Shown piece by piece: positions 55,902 to 64,000 of a stretch of DNA of 64,000 bases (the stretch's first letter is position 1; every line of letters begins with the position of its first letter). This DNA is from Nocardia brasiliensis. Lineage in GTDB: Bacteria > Actinomycetota > Actinomycetes > Mycobacteriales > Mycobacteriaceae. The stretch spans positions 6,262,001-6,326,000 of the forward strand of contig NZ_CP046171.1 in assembly GCF_011801125.1 (NCBI RefSeq). The letters run 5' to 3'. The notes under the pieces are model-generated. The model did no database searches and was not told the DNA's origin. It worked only from the letters and a program-made list of their open reading frames with translations. The translations under genes were made by a program, and so were the position numbers.

Positions 55902-55966
55902 GGCCCACCCGGCGCGGCCGCAGCACGAACACCAGGTGCACGAGCACCCGACGAGCACGGCCATGG

Positions 55967-56206
55967 TCATGCCGCTGCCCAGCAGCAGCCCAACCGGCCA
56001 CCCGATTGCAGGATAGTCCCGAAACCACTGAAAAGCACTGTGGCACAGAGCAACACGCGGGCCTGCCGGTCATCCAGGTGCAGGCTGCGGCTGATCAGCG
56101 GCACCGAGGCGATCGACGGCGCGACCATCACCAGATGCCGCACCGCGACCGCGAGAGCACGGCCCGCAGGCGGACGCGCGTCGACCGGGTGCACGGCCGC
56201 GCTCAT
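55967..56206 (-). pseudogene. NCS2 nucleobase permease, N-terminal fragment
   Basis: 79 codons starting MSAAVHPVDARPPAGRALAV and continuing AVRHLVMVAPSIASVPL, then HLDDRQARVLLCATVLFSGFGTILQ, the first two helices of an NCS2 xanthine/uracil permease. It then ends at TGA, while another frame reads RPVGLLLGSGMTMAV, so the gene is frameshifted and truncated; full members are about 450 residues. The ATG overlaps the arylsulfotransferase stop (ATGA), indicating it was once the second gene of that operon. A deletion has joined the remainder to the SSI gene region. Confidence 0.6.
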
Positions 56207-57303
56207 CGGCTCAACCACGGAATGTCCTGGTAGCGGTAGGCGCGGAAGATCGCGTTGGACAGGCCGGGAAAGACCTGTGCGGTATCGGGATCCGGGTACT
56301 CGGTGAACGACGGGACCACGTACTCCCAGCAGATCCGTTGCGCCGGAGTCACTTCGAAGATCCGGCCGAAGGCCGCCTCGGTGATCAGGGTGTTGCCGTT
56401 GGGCAGGCGTTGCGCACCACCCATGAAGGGGGTGAAGAAGGCCTCGCGCGGCGAGTCCTGATAGCTCCACACGATCTCACCGGTGCTCGCGTCGAGTTCG
56501 AGAATCCTGCTGTAGGTGACGGATTCGCCGGTGCGGAAGGTGCCGTTGTCGAAGAGCAGGATGCGCGAATCACCTACCGGCGTGGCGTGATGCTGCTGGG
56601 CGACGGTCGATCGGTCGGCGAGCGTGGTGACCCGGCCGGACCCGCGGTCGATGGTGACCACCGCGGACACGCTGCGCAGGCTCGCCACCACGGTGTGCTC
56701 GTCGAGCGGATGCACGCTGTTGATCAACGGCCAGTGCTCGCGCCAGTAATGCGGTTGCAGCGCGAACTGCGCCGGGTCCAGGTGCTCGGCCGCCCGCCAT
56801 TGCCACAGCAGAGTGCCGTCCGGCGCGACCTCCTTGATGACATCGGCCCAGACGACACCGTCGGCCTCGGTGCCGGGCACACCGCCCTGGACGCGGGCCG
56901 CGGCCGCGCCGGTCAACGGTTCCACGCCGGTGTAGAGGACGCGGCCGTCGTCGTAGTGGTGCGCGTCGTGATGCTGGAGGTCGTCGCGATGCTCCGACAG
57001 CAGCACACCGTCGGGGTCATAGCGCCCCATCGACCCGCCGCTGTACTTGCGCCACATCGCGAACAACGGCGGTACGGCCAGCGTCGCGCCGTTGTAGGCC
57101 AGCGAGCCGTCGGCGAGCAGCCGCGCGTGCCTGCCCGGCCGATACGGTAACCGCCAGCGATGCACCACCTCGCCCGCGAGATCCACCAATTCGACCAGTC
57201 CGCGACCGGCCAGCGGCGCGTACAGCGTGTAGCCGGGAGCCGCCAGCGCCGGATCACTGCCGATCAGCCCGATCCCCCGGCGCTTGAGCGTGTTCTGTTC
57301 CAC
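56203..57303 (-). CDS. Arylsulfotransferase-like (ASST) protein
   Basis: A 366-residue cytoplasmic beta-propeller protein of the arylsulfotransferase family, with repeating DG/W strands (GYTLYAPLAGRGLVELVDLAGEVVHRW; ADVIKEVAPDGTLLWQW; VTIDRGSGRVTTLADRS) and HHDAHHYDDGRVLY and QQHHATPVGD carrying the candidate catalytic histidines. It has no signal peptide. The reaction is presumably sulfate or other group transfer on phenols; not proven. The start at 57303 is 141 bp from the divergent XRE-cupin gene, with GAATATTC palindromes between, so the two are probably repressor and target. Confidence 0.82.
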   Translation of the reverse strand: MEQNTLKRRGIGLIGSDPALAAPGYTLYAPLAGRGLVELVDLAGEVVHRWRLPYRPGRHARLLADGSLAYNGATLAVPPLFAMWRKYSGGSMGRYDPDGVLLSEHRDDLQHHDAHHYDDGRVLYTGVEPLTGAAAARVQGGVPGTEADGVVWADVIKEVAPDGTLLWQWRAAEHLDPAQFALQPHYWREHWPLINSVHPLDEHTVVASLRSVSAVVTIDRGSGRVTTLADRSTVAQQHHATPVGDSRILLFDNGTFRTGESVTYSRILELDASTGEIVWSYQDSPREAFFTPFMGGAQRLPNGNTLITEAAFGRIFEVTPAQRICWEYVVPSFTEYPDPDTAQVFPGLSNAIFRAYRYQDIPWLSR

Positions 57304-57311
57304 CGATACTC

Positions 57312-57339
57312 CTGAATATTCAGTGTGAATGAATATTCA
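57312..57339. promoter_or_regulatory. Paired GAATATTC palindromes in the ASST/XRE promoter
   Basis: CTGAATATTCAG (57312-57323) and TGAATATTCA (57330-57339) have centres 17 bp apart, just upstream of the ASST start. Two near-identical palindromes with this spacing suggest cooperative binding by the XRE regulator. Confidence 0.65.
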
Positions 57340-57444
57340 GTACGCTGGCGCGCACGGACAGGATTGCGATCAGCGTGAGGCAAACACGACCATTCGCGAG
57401 CACACCCCCGACAATGTGCAAAGCGAATAAGAGAGGCTGGATTG

Positions 57445-58050
57445 GTGCGGAACGGACGCGAGGACCAGGCGCGATGGTCCGGGCTGGGCGATGTCGTGCA
57501 CGATCGCCGGCGTGCCGCAGGGCTGACGCTGGCCGCCATGGCCGCGAAAACCGAATTGTCCCAATCATTTCTGAGCCAGTTGGAGAACGGGCGGACCAAC
57601 ACGAGCCTGCGTTCGCTGCAACGCATCGCGGACGCGCTCGCCACCACGGCCACCGAGCTGCTCGCGGCCGCGGACAACGCGCCGGGCGCGGTGCTGGTGC
57701 GGGCAGGCGACGGCGCACTCGAACAGGCCCAGACCGACGACGACGGATCGGTCCGGTCGCTGGTGCACGGTGCGCGCGAGCTGCGCGCGTTGGAATTCAC
57801 CGGCGGAACCGGCCGGGGCGGACGCGAATTCAGCCACCCCAATGACGAATTGATCTACGTGGTCTCCGGGACCATCACGCTGGTCGCCGACGGCGAGGAG
57901 CTGACGCTGTCCACCGGAGACACCTACTACTGTGCGGCGGGCGTGCGCCACCGCTGGTGGGCGCACACCGAGGACACCACAACACTCGTGCTCGCCGTCG
58001 CCGACGGGCTGACGGTCCGCCGGGCACCGCATCGCTCCCGGCGAACCTGA
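57445..58050 (+). CDS. XRE-family regulator with cupin domain
   Basis: A 201-residue regulator: helix-turn-helix VVHDRRRAAGLTLAAMAAKTELSQSFLSQLENGRT, then a cupin ligand domain with HPNDELIYVVSGTITLVADGEELTLSTGDTYY and GVRHRWWAH, giving candidate metal ligands. Such proteins sense small molecules and control divergent catabolic genes; here the divergent arylsulfotransferase operon. GTG 57445 follows GAGAGG; TTG 57442 is an alternative. A terminator follows. Confidence 0.9.
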   Translation: MRNGREDQARWSGLGDVVHDRRRAAGLTLAAMAAKTELSQSFLSQLENGRTNTSLRSLQRIADALATTATELLAAADNAPGAVLVRAGDGALEQAQTDDDGSVRSLVHGARELRALEFTGGTGRGGREFSHPNDELIYVVSGTITLVADGEELTLSTGDTYYCAAGVRHRWWAHTEDTTTLVLAVADGLTVRRAPHRSRRT

Positions 58051-58078
58051 CCCCCGAAACCACTGCCGCGCAACGCAA

Positions 58079-58122
58079 ACGAGCCGCCCACCGGGCAACG
58101 GCGGGCGGTTCGTCTGCTTTCT
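58079..58122 (+). terminator. Terminator after the XRE-cupin gene
   Basis: An 11-bp stem (ACGAGCCGCCC with GGGCGGTTCGT, one G-T pair) and a T-rich tail CTGCTTTCTC, 28 bp after the stop codon. Confidence 0.7.
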
Positions 58123-58198
58123 CGTTCGTTGGCTCGGCCCGTGTCGGGACCAACCGAATCGAGCACATCGACCGGAGGGAGGGAAGTCACTCCCGGAT

Positions 58199-58519
58199 TC
58201 ATGCCGGGACCGCGACCTTGCGCGGGCGACCGCGCGGACGCTTACGGGCGATGACGACACCTTGCTCGAAGATCTCGCCACCCCAGACGCCCCACGGCTC
58301 GCGTCGATCCATGGCCGCGGTCAGGCAGCCCTTGCGGATCGGGCAGGACGCGCACAGCGCCTTGGCCTGCTCCAATTGGACGGGGCTCTCGGCGAACCAG
58401 AGATCGGGGTCTCCGGCTCGGCACGGTACTTCCTTGACCTCCCTGGCCCGGGTAGTCGTGGCCACGGTTCGGCATGTCACGTCAGTAGTGGCTTGTGGCC
58501 ATTCCTGGGCGGTGAACAC
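58199..58519 (-). CDS. whiB7: WhiB-family iron-sulfur regulator WhiB7
   Basis: A 106-residue WhiB protein. The [4Fe-4S] ligands are in CRTVATT or CRAGDPDLWF and CASCPIRKGC; the sigma-contact turn is GVWGGE; the C-terminal AT-hook is RGRPRK, the WhiB7 hallmark. It binds region 4 of the housekeeping sigma factor and activates intrinsic drug-resistance genes. GTG 58519 follows GGAG. A leader with a terminator-like hairpin precedes it, as expected for uORF-controlled whiB7. It is next to uvrD2, as in mycobacteria. Confidence 0.93.
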   Translation of the reverse strand: MFTAQEWPQATTDVTCRTVATTTRAREVKEVPCRAGDPDLWFAESPVQLEQAKALCASCPIRKGCLTAAMDRREPWGVWGGEIFEQGVVIARKRPRGRPRKVAVPA

Positions 58520-58594
58520 GTCGTTCTCCTTCAGCTCGTTGCAGCGGTTCGTTTCGTTGTTTCCGCGAAACCGAGGCCGGCTGGCTGAAGGGCC

Positions 58595-58636
58595 GAAAAA
58601 GATTGGCCACGGTTTCGCTTCGTGCGATCCGTGGCC
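58595..58636 (-). terminator. whiB7 leader attenuator
   Basis: On the minus strand, GGCCACGG-N16-CCGTGGCC is followed by AATCTTTTT, a classical intrinsic terminator 76 to 117 nt before the whiB7 start. A tiny frame M-S-N-T (58665-58679) just upstream is a possible leader peptide but has no clear ribosome site. Confidence 0.6.
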
Positions 58637-58660
58637 AGGAGGTCTGGGAGGGAGCTTTCC

Positions 58661-59005
58661 CTACCTAGGTATTCGACATTTCTGTCGAGTCCTGATCACG
58701 ATCGCTGGGTGTGCGGGGCGGAGGCGCGTTGCCTGCAGATCCGCCGGCTCATAGCCGGCGTCTGCCGCGATGACGACGACGTTGTCTGCCGACTTGAAGA
58801 CAGACTTGTGCCAGCTACCCGCGTTGGGCCCGTCCTGAATACGAGTGGTGCAGACGGCGTCGTGCATCTCAGCGAGATGTGCTTGCGCGCCGAATGCGCC
58901 ACGAATTTCGGACAGACCGATCCCCTGCAAGGCGAGGATCCCCCGGGAGGCGGACATGGGTGTATTCACCGCAACGTCGCTGCCGCTGAAGAATGTGGTG
59001 TTCAT
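58661..59005 (-). CDS. Hypothetical protein (114 aa) upstream of whiB7
   Basis: ATG 59005 has an unusually strong ribosome site (AGGAGGGAGG) and opens MNTTFFSGSDVAVNTPMS. The rest contains ALQGIGLSEIRGAFGAQAHL and SADNVVVIAADAGYEPADL and ends in a basic tail RTRQKCRIPR. No membrane segment, signal or family is recognised. It lies between uvrD2 and whiB7 on the same strand and its end approaches the whiB7 leader, so it may share or affect whiB7 transcription. The codon pattern is fair, so I judge it a probable gene. Confidence 0.5.
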   Translation of the reverse strand: MNTTFFSGSDVAVNTPMSASRGILALQGIGLSEIRGAFGAQAHLAEMHDAVCTTRIQDGPNAGSWHKSVFKSADNVVVIAADAGYEPADLQATRLRPAHPAIVIRTRQKCRIPR

Positions 59006-59115
59006 GTCTGCCTCCCTCCTAATCTCGTTGTGTCCTGTTGACTGGCCGCGCCGGAATGCCCTCCCGGTGCGTAAAACCACCATAGGCAAGCGCGACGAAG
59101 CGCACAACCTATTTT

Positions 59116-61293
59116 CTACCTGCGGTTTTGGGGTCTTGCACGCAGTCGCGACGCGATGATCGCGAGCACGTCCGCCCCGTACTGCTCCAGCTTCTTCGGG
59201 CCGATCCCGGCGATCGAGGCCAGCGCGGCATCGTCACCTGGGAGTTGTTCGGCGATCGCGGTGAGGGTGGTGTCGGTGAACACCACGAACTCGCGCACCC
59301 GCAACGCCTCGGCCTTCTCCGCCCGCCACTGCTGCAACGCGACGAGCAGTTCGGCATCGAGCTCCGCCGGGCACCGGCGACAGCGGCCGAGCATAGTCGC
59401 ATAGGTGCCGATGAGTGGCTTCGCACACACCCGGCAGGTGGGCCGCGCGCCTGTGCCCGCCGCCTCGGTGACCGGCGCGGCGATCCGCGAGGCCGGTGAA
59501 TCGTCGGGCACCAGGCCGTTGAGGAACCGGGACCGGCGCCTGGTGCGGCGCTTGCCCTCGCCCCAGGCCAGTGCCCAGGACAGGTGCAGATGTTCGCGTG
59601 CCCTGGTCACCCCCACGTAGAGCAGGCGCCGTTCCTCCTCGAGCGCGGCCTCGTCGGCGACCTTGCCGTCGCTTTCGAGCACGTGCGCGATCGGCATCGT
59701 GCCGTCGGCGAGGCCGACCAGGAAGACCGCGTCCCACTCCAGGCCCTTCGCCGCGTGCAGCGACGCGAGCGTGACGCCCTGCACGGTCGGTGGGTGCCTG
59801 GCCTCGGCGCGCGCGGCCAACTCCCGCAGCAGGCCGGGCAGGTCGAGTTCGTCGTCGTGGTCGACCAGTTCCTCGGTGAGCCGGACCAGCGCGACCAGTG
59901 ACGACCATTTCTCCCGCGCCTGCGCGCCCGCGGGCTCGGTCGCGGTCAGTCCGACCGGCGCGAGCACCGCGCGCACCAGGGTGACCAGCGCTGAACCGCG
60001 CCGCGACGCCTCGGGCAGGTCGTCGCGCGCCGCGGCCTGCCGCAGCACCGAGACGGCCTGCCTGACCTCGGGGCGGGCGAAGAACCCCTCGCCGCCGCGC
60101 ACCTGATACGGGATGCCGAGTTCGGTGAGCGCCTGCTCATAACTCTCGGACTGGGCGTTGATCCGGTACAGCACGGCGATCTCGGCGGCGGGCGTGCCCG
60201 CCTCGATCAGCCGCTTGATCGACCTGGCGATCGCGCTCGCCTCGGCCGGACCGTCGTCGTACTCGGCGAAGACCGGCTCCGGCCCGTCCGGACGCTGGCC
60301 GATGAGCTGGAGCCGGGTGCCCGCGATGCGCCCGCGCGCCACGGCGATCACCCGATTGGCCAGCGAAACCACCTGCGGGGTGGAGCGATAGTCGCGTTCC
60401 AGCCGGATCACCGTGGCGTCGGGGAAGCGGCGGGAGAAATCGAGCAGATAGCCCGGGGTGGCGCCGGTGAACGAGTAAATGGTCTGGTTGGCGTCGCCGA
60501 CCACGGTGAGGTCGTCGCGATCGCCGAGCCAGGCGTCGAGCACCCGCTGCTGCAGCGGGGTGACGTCCTGGTATTCGTCGACCACGAAACTGCGGTAGCG
60601 ACCGCGGAATTCGTCGGCCACCGCCGGGTAGTCCTCCAGCGCCGCCGCGGTGTGCAGCAGCAGGTCGTCGAAGTCGAGCAGCAGGCCATCGGGGGTGGCC
60701 TTGAGTTTCTCGTAGCCCGCGTAGACCTCGGCCACCCGCAGCGCGTCGTACGGCGGCTCGCGACGGTGTTTGGCGGCCGCCGCCGGATAGTCCTCGGGGG
60801 CGATGAGGGAGGCCTTCGCCCATTCGATCTCGCTGAGCAGGTCGCGCACGCTGTCGGTGGCCGAGGACAGGCCTGCCCGGTTCGCCGCCTGCGCGACGAG
60901 CGGGAACTTGCCGTCGATCAGTCGCCACGGCACGTCGCCGACCACCTGCGGCCAGAAGTACTTGAGCTGGCGCAGCGCGGCCGCGTGGAAGGTGCGCGCC
61001 TGCACCTGGTTCGCGTCCCCGCCCAGGCCGAGCGCGCGCAGCCGACCGCGCAGTTCGCCCGCCGCGCGCGCGGTGAAGGTCACCGCGAGCACCTGGTCGG
61101 CCTTGACGTGGCCGGCCGACACCAGGTGCGCGATGCGATGGGTGATGGTTCTGGTCTTGCCGGTGCCCGCCCCCGCGAGCACGCACACCGGCCCCCGCGG
61201 CGCCCGCACCGCGGCGGCCTGTTCGGGGTCGAGGGAATCCAGCGTCGGGCCGGTGGGTTGGTGCGTGCTGGTTGACGACACGGCACCCATCAT
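59116..61293 (-). CDS. uvrD2: ATP-dependent DNA helicase UvrD2
   Basis: A 725-residue SF1 helicase. Walker A is [12 protein letters not shown]; motif II is [13 protein letters not shown]; motif [18 protein letters not shown]; motif IV near [13 protein letters not shown]; motif [13 protein letters not shown]; motif [32 protein letters not shown] zinc motif links to a C-terminal HRDC domain ending near [12 protein letters not shown], the UvrD2 arrangement. It unwinds DNA in repair; the mycobacterial protein is essential. ATG 61293 (MMGAVSSTS) is used. Confidence 0.95.
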   Translation of the reverse strand: MMGAVSSTSTHQPTGPTLDSLDPEQAAAVRAPRGPVCVLAGAGTGKTRTITHRIAHLVSAGHVKADQVLAVTFTARAAGELRGRLRALGLGGDANQVQARTFHAAALRQLKYFWPQVVGDVPWRLIDGKFPLVAQAANRAGLSSATDSVRDLLSEIEWAKASLIAPEDYPAAAAKHRREPPYDALRVAEVYAGYEKLKATPDGLLLDFDDLLLHTAAALEDYPAVADEFRGRYRSFVVDEYQDVTPLQQRVLDAWLGDRDDLTVVGDANQTIYSFTGATPGYLLDFSRRFPDATVIRLERDYRSTPQVVSLANRVIAVARGRIAGTRLQLIGQRPDGPEPVFAEYDDGPAEASAIARSIKRLIEAGTPAAEIAVLYRINAQSESYEQALTELGIPYQVRGGEGFFARPEVRQAVSVLRQAAARDDLPEASRRGSALVTLVRAVLAPVGLTATEPAGAQAREKWSSLVALVRLTEELVDHDDELDLPGLLRELAARAEARHPPTVQGVTLASLHAAKGLEWDAVFLVGLADGTMPIAHVLESDGKVADEAALEEERRLLYVGVTRAREHLHLSWALAWGEGKRRTRRRSRFLNGLVPDDSPASRIAAPVTEAAGTGARPTCRVCAKPLIGTYATMLGRCRRCPAELDAELLVALQQWRAEKAEALRVREFVVFTDTTLTAIAEQLPGDDAALASIAGIGPKKLEQYGADVLAIIASRLRARPQNRR

Positions 61294-61341
61294 GACAGTG
61301 CCTGCCGACAACTCCCGCCCCGCGACCAATACTGTCGGCTC

Positions 61342-62592
61342 GTGGCCCACGACACGCCGACCGCCGACGCCAGACCCGCCGACCGGCACGCGACCTGGAT
61401 GGAGCTGTTCTTCGACCTCGTCGCGGTCGCGGGCATCGGCCAGCTCACCCATCTGCTGCACCGTGGGCCCTCGCTGTCCGACTTCGGCCTGTATGTCCTG
61501 CTCTACCTGGCGTTTTGGACGGCGTGGGCGTGCATGATGCTCTACGGCAACATCGCCCGCGACCACACCAGGGTGCCGCTGATGCTCGCGACGATGCTCG
61601 GCCTCGGCGTGATGGCGAGCGCGGTGGCCGGGATACCGGAGCGGCACGCGACCACCTTCGCGGCGGTCTACGTCATCGTGCGCACCGTCGCGGCGCGGAT
61701 CTGGGGTCGCGGCACCTTCGTGGTCGACTGGCCGATCGCGCAGCTGACCATCGGCGTGCTGCCGTGGGCCGTCTCGCTGTGGGTGCCCGAACCGTGGAAA
61801 TACTGGCTGTGGGCACTGGGTCTCACGCTGGATATGTGGCTGATGTTCGCGGTCACCGGCGAACGGCTGCTGGCAGGCGCTCAGGAGGCCATCGATCGCC
61901 GGTTCCACAAGTCACGCCGGTTCCAGCACCTGACGCCGCCGACGGCCAGGGCGGTGCACGCGGACGCCGCGCACCTCGGTGAGCGGCTCGGGCTGTACGT
62001 GATCATCGTGCTCGGTGAGGGCTTCATCGCGGTGATCGCGGCGGTCGGCGGCGCCGCCTGGCATGCCAGGGTGCTGGCCCTCGGTTTCGGCGCGTTCGTG
62101 ATCCTGGCCGCGCTCTGGGCGCTGACGCTGCTGTACGGCTTCGTGCCGCGCCTGATGACCGGCGACGATCCGGACCACACCATCCCCAGGCAGCACGTGA
62201 TGGCCGTGCACTGCTGGATCACCGGGGCGATCGCCACCGTCACGGCGGGGCTCGGGCTCGCCGTCGAGCACGCGCAAGGCCATGTGTCCGTGGGGGTCGG
62301 CTGGTCGCTGTGCGGCGGCGCGGCGGCGTATTTCGTGATCGTCACGATCGTCGGACTGCGCGGCGGGGCCGGCTGGCGGCTGCTGTGCGCCTGGCCGCTG
62401 CCCGGCGCGATACTGGCGGTGGTGCTCGGCGCCTTCGGCCCGCACCTCGGCGCGCTCGGGCTGGTGTACGGGGTCGCGGCGCTGTTGCTCTGGGCGGTGC
62501 TGTGCCAGACCCGCGCGGACGGCAAGTGGCGCGAACGCGCCGGTCGGCGGCGGCGCTCCGATCACGGCCTCGGGATCGACGAGGTGCTGTAG
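61342..62592 (+). CDS. Low-temperature-requirement A (LtrA)-like membrane protein
   Basis: A 416-residue polytopic protein with about ten helices. The family opening is [23 protein letters not shown], and [21 protein letters not shown] lies near the middle, both LtrA hallmarks. Its biochemical role is unknown; it has been linked to growth at low temperature in Listeria. GTG 61342 is 48 bp from the divergent uvrD2. M. tuberculosis has no such gene at this position, so it interrupts the conserved uvrD2-mycoredoxin order. Confidence 0.88.
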   Translation: MAHDTPTADARPADRHATWMELFFDLVAVAGIGQLTHLLHRGPSLSDFGLYVLLYLAFWTAWACMMLYGNIARDHTRVPLMLATMLGLGVMASAVAGIPERHATTFAAVYVIVRTVAARIWGRGTFVVDWPIAQLTIGVLPWAVSLWVPEPWKYWLWALGLTLDMWLMFAVTGERLLAGAQEAIDRRFHKSRRFQHLTPPTARAVHADAAHLGERLGLYVIIVLGEGFIAVIAAVGGAAWHARVLALGFGAFVILAALWALTLLYGFVPRLMTGDDPDHTIPRQHVMAVHCWITGAIATVTAGLGLAVEHAQGHVSVGVGWSLCGGAAAYFVIVTIVGLRGGAGWRLLCAWPLPGAILAVVLGAFGPHLGALGLVYGVAALLLWAVLCQTRADGKWRERAGRRRRSDHGLGIDEVL

Positions 62593-62722
62593 CGGCGCAC
62601 CGAACCCCGCGGGACGCGCGCCTTGGCGGTGCGCAGCCGGGTCCCGGCACGCCGAACCCCGGACAGGGTGGGGTCGGGCACATCGGCGGAACAGGGATGG
62701 ATCATTCGGCGTTGCACAATTC

Positions 62723-62980
62723 GTGACTGACGTAACGCCTGACCTGACGATGTACTCGACCACGTGGTGCGGTTACTGCCGCAGGCTGAAGACACAGCTG
62801 GACGAGGCCGGGATCACCTATGTCGAGATCGATATCGAGCAGGATCCCGCGTCGGCCGAGTTCGTCGGCAGCGTGAACGGCGGCAACCACGTAGTGCCGA
62901 CGGTGAAGTTCGCGGACGGCTCCACGGCGACCAACCCGTCGCTGGCCACCGTCAAGAAGGCGCTCGCCGCGCTGGCCTGA
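62723..62980 (+). CDS. mrx1: Mycoredoxin (glutaredoxin-like, Mrx1)
   Basis: An 85-residue glutaredoxin-fold protein. The active site is TTWCGYCRRLK, with the cis-Pro in HVVPTVKF and the GGNHVV segment typical of mycoredoxin-1. It reduces mycothiol mixed disulfides using mycothiol. GTG 62723 begins MTDVTPDLTMYSTTWC. It lies between LtrA and nudC; homologue Rv3198A is also between uvrD2 and nudC. Confidence 0.92.
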   Translation: MTDVTPDLTMYSTTWCGYCRRLKTQLDEAGITYVEIDIEQDPASAEFVGSVNGGNHVVPTVKFADGSTATNPSLATVKKALAALA

Positions 62981-63035
62981 CCAGCGCGTCCCACCGACCT
63001 CCCGCACGCGCGGACCGCACCGGTCCGCCGTGCCG

Positions 63036-63953
63036 CTATGCCTTCGGCTCGTCGCCGAGCCCGGCCCAGGATTCGGTGATGGTCCGGGCGATCGAGATCG
63101 ACCCGGGCAGCAGCAGCCGCGCCCCGGAACCCTGCGCCGACCAGTCGCCGACGATCAACGCCTCGCGCACCTCGTCGCGGCTGAACCAGTACGCCTCGGC
63201 GATCTCGCCGTCGGAGAACACCAGGGGCTGGTCCGGATCGGCGACCGCGGTGAAACCGAGCATCAGCGAACGCGGGAACGGCCACGGCTGGCTGCCGAGG
63301 TAGTGGATGTCGCGCACGTCGAGGCCGACCTCCTCCTTCACCTCCCGCTCGACACAGCGTTCCAGCGATTCGCCCGCCTCGACGAATCCGGCGAGCAACG
63401 AGAACAGCGTCTGCGGCCAACTCTGCTGCCGGGCCAGCAGCACCCGGTCCGCGCCGTCGTGGATCAGGCAGATGACCGCGGGGTCGATCCGGGGGAACTC
63501 CTCGTACCCGCTCTCGGTGACCCGCGACCAGCCCGCCTTGGCCGGGGTCGTCGCGGTGCCGTCGGCACTGTTGAAGGCCGCCTTGTCGTGCCAGTTCAGC
63601 AGGGCGGCGGCAGTGGAGAGCAGGGCGGCGGTCAGGTCGTCGACGCTGCTCGCCATGCCGCGCAGATCGGTCAGCGAGCCGGTGATCTCGCGATCGCGCA
63701 CCGCCCACAGGTGCACACCCTCATCTATGCCGAGGAACACCGCGTCGGGGCTCGGCTCGGGCGACAACTCGATCGCCTTGTCCAGCACGAGCGCGCCGTC
63801 CTCGAAACGGACTTGGCCGCGCTGGTTCACCCGCAGCAGCTTGGCGTCACGCCAGCCGGCGAGCAGGGCCTGCGCGTCGGCTCTGGTCTCCTCGGCGCGA
63901 TCGAGCACGGAACGGGACAGCAGCGGAACGGAATTGAGCTGAAAGGCCGACAC
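63036..63953 (-). CDS. nudC: NADH pyrophosphatase NudC
   Basis: A 305-residue Nudix hydrolase. The Nudix box is GFVEAGESLERCVEREVKEEVG and the NADH-family signature SQPWPFPRS follows shortly after. It cleaves NADH, and deNADding of RNA 5' ends is known for the family. The zinc-ribbon cysteines of E. coli NudC are absent at the expected place (NWHDKAAFNSADGTA), so zinc binding has probably been lost, as in some actinobacterial members. ATG 63953 gives MSAFQLNSVPLL. It is convergent with mrx1. Confidence 0.92.
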   Translation of the reverse strand: MSAFQLNSVPLLSRSVLDRAEETRADAQALLAGWRDAKLLRVNQRGQVRFEDGALVLDKAIELSPEPSPDAVFLGIDEGVHLWAVRDREITGSLTDLRGMASSVDDLTAALLSTAAALLNWHDKAAFNSADGTATTPAKAGWSRVTESGYEEFPRIDPAVICLIHDGADRVLLARQQSWPQTLFSLLAGFVEAGESLERCVEREVKEEVGLDVRDIHYLGSQPWPFPRSLMLGFTAVADPDQPLVFSDGEIAEAYWFSRDEVREALIVGDWSAQGSGARLLLPGSISIARTITESWAGLGDEPKA

Positions 63954-64000
63954 CCCTCGACACTATCGCGCCGCGCGCGAGCTGCCCTACTTGGTCGTGC

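Overview
The window is high-GC actinobacterial DNA with mycobacterial/nocardial gene content (SigC-, CtpB-, WhiB7-, UvrD2-, mycoredoxin- and NudC-like proteins, PapA5-like acyltransferases, a resuscitation-promoting factor, GTG/TTG starts, many 4-nt start/stop overlaps). A Nocardia or close relative is the best guess; no 16S or species marker is present. All calls come from reading the sequence and from remembered family features; no database search was run.

Region 1 (1-18965), a metal/copper locus. A fatty-acyl-AMP ligase (cut by the left edge), a stand-alone carrier protein and a C-A-T-R nonribosomal peptide synthetase are followed, with overlapping reading frames at every junction, by a siderophore-type ABC importer (lipoprotein, permease, ATPase). 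Ligase-ACP-NRPS is the fadD10-Rv0100-nrp arrangement of the M. tuberculosis isonitrile lipopeptide (chalkophore/kupyaphore) cluster. Nearby are a SigC-like sigma factor, a divergent zinc-finger membrane protein (possible anti-sigma factor), a CtpB-like Cu(I) P-type ATPase, a CopD-CtaG fusion like Rv0102, and ctaD for a copper-dependent cytochrome oxidase. Together they look like a copper acquisition and cuproenzyme assembly island.

Region 2 (19026-34378). A methyltransferase, hydrolase, orphan sensor kinase and PIG-L deacetylase lead into a light-response locus: photolyase, lipocalin, and a MerR regulator with a B12-binding domain (LitR/CarH type), then an amine oxidase, DUF1365, cyclopropane-fatty-acid-type methyltransferase, SRPBCC-epimerase and an SDR. 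Several of these are broken (amine oxidase, DUF1365, SDR, plus a TetR remnant), so the locus is decaying. A SnoaL-like gene behind a KstR-type operator and a sterol desaturase-like membrane hydroxylase follow.

Region 3 (34620-44750). A NarL-type two-component system, a secreted Ala-rich protein, a double-glyoxalase protein, an MFS transporter, a broken TetR gene riddled with tandem repeats (47 bp x about 4, 6 bp x 14, then 9 bp x 22 downstream), DUF1905, a DUF1761-like membrane protein, a divergent TetR gene with a clear operator, and two tandem PapA5-like acyltransferases.

Region 4 (44945-63953). Initiator tRNA, a secreted Rpf with a long structured leader, then a block collinear with M. 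tuberculosis Rv3193c-Rv3199c: UPF0182, PPA1309 family, PDZ-Lon protease, DUF2342 putative metalloprotease, ThiF-like protein, ABC1 kinase, whiB7, uvrD2, mycoredoxin, nudC. It is interrupted by a subtilisin-inhibitor gene, an arylsulfotransferase with a truncated permease and its XRE-cupin regulator, a 114-aa unknown gene, and an LtrA-like membrane protein.
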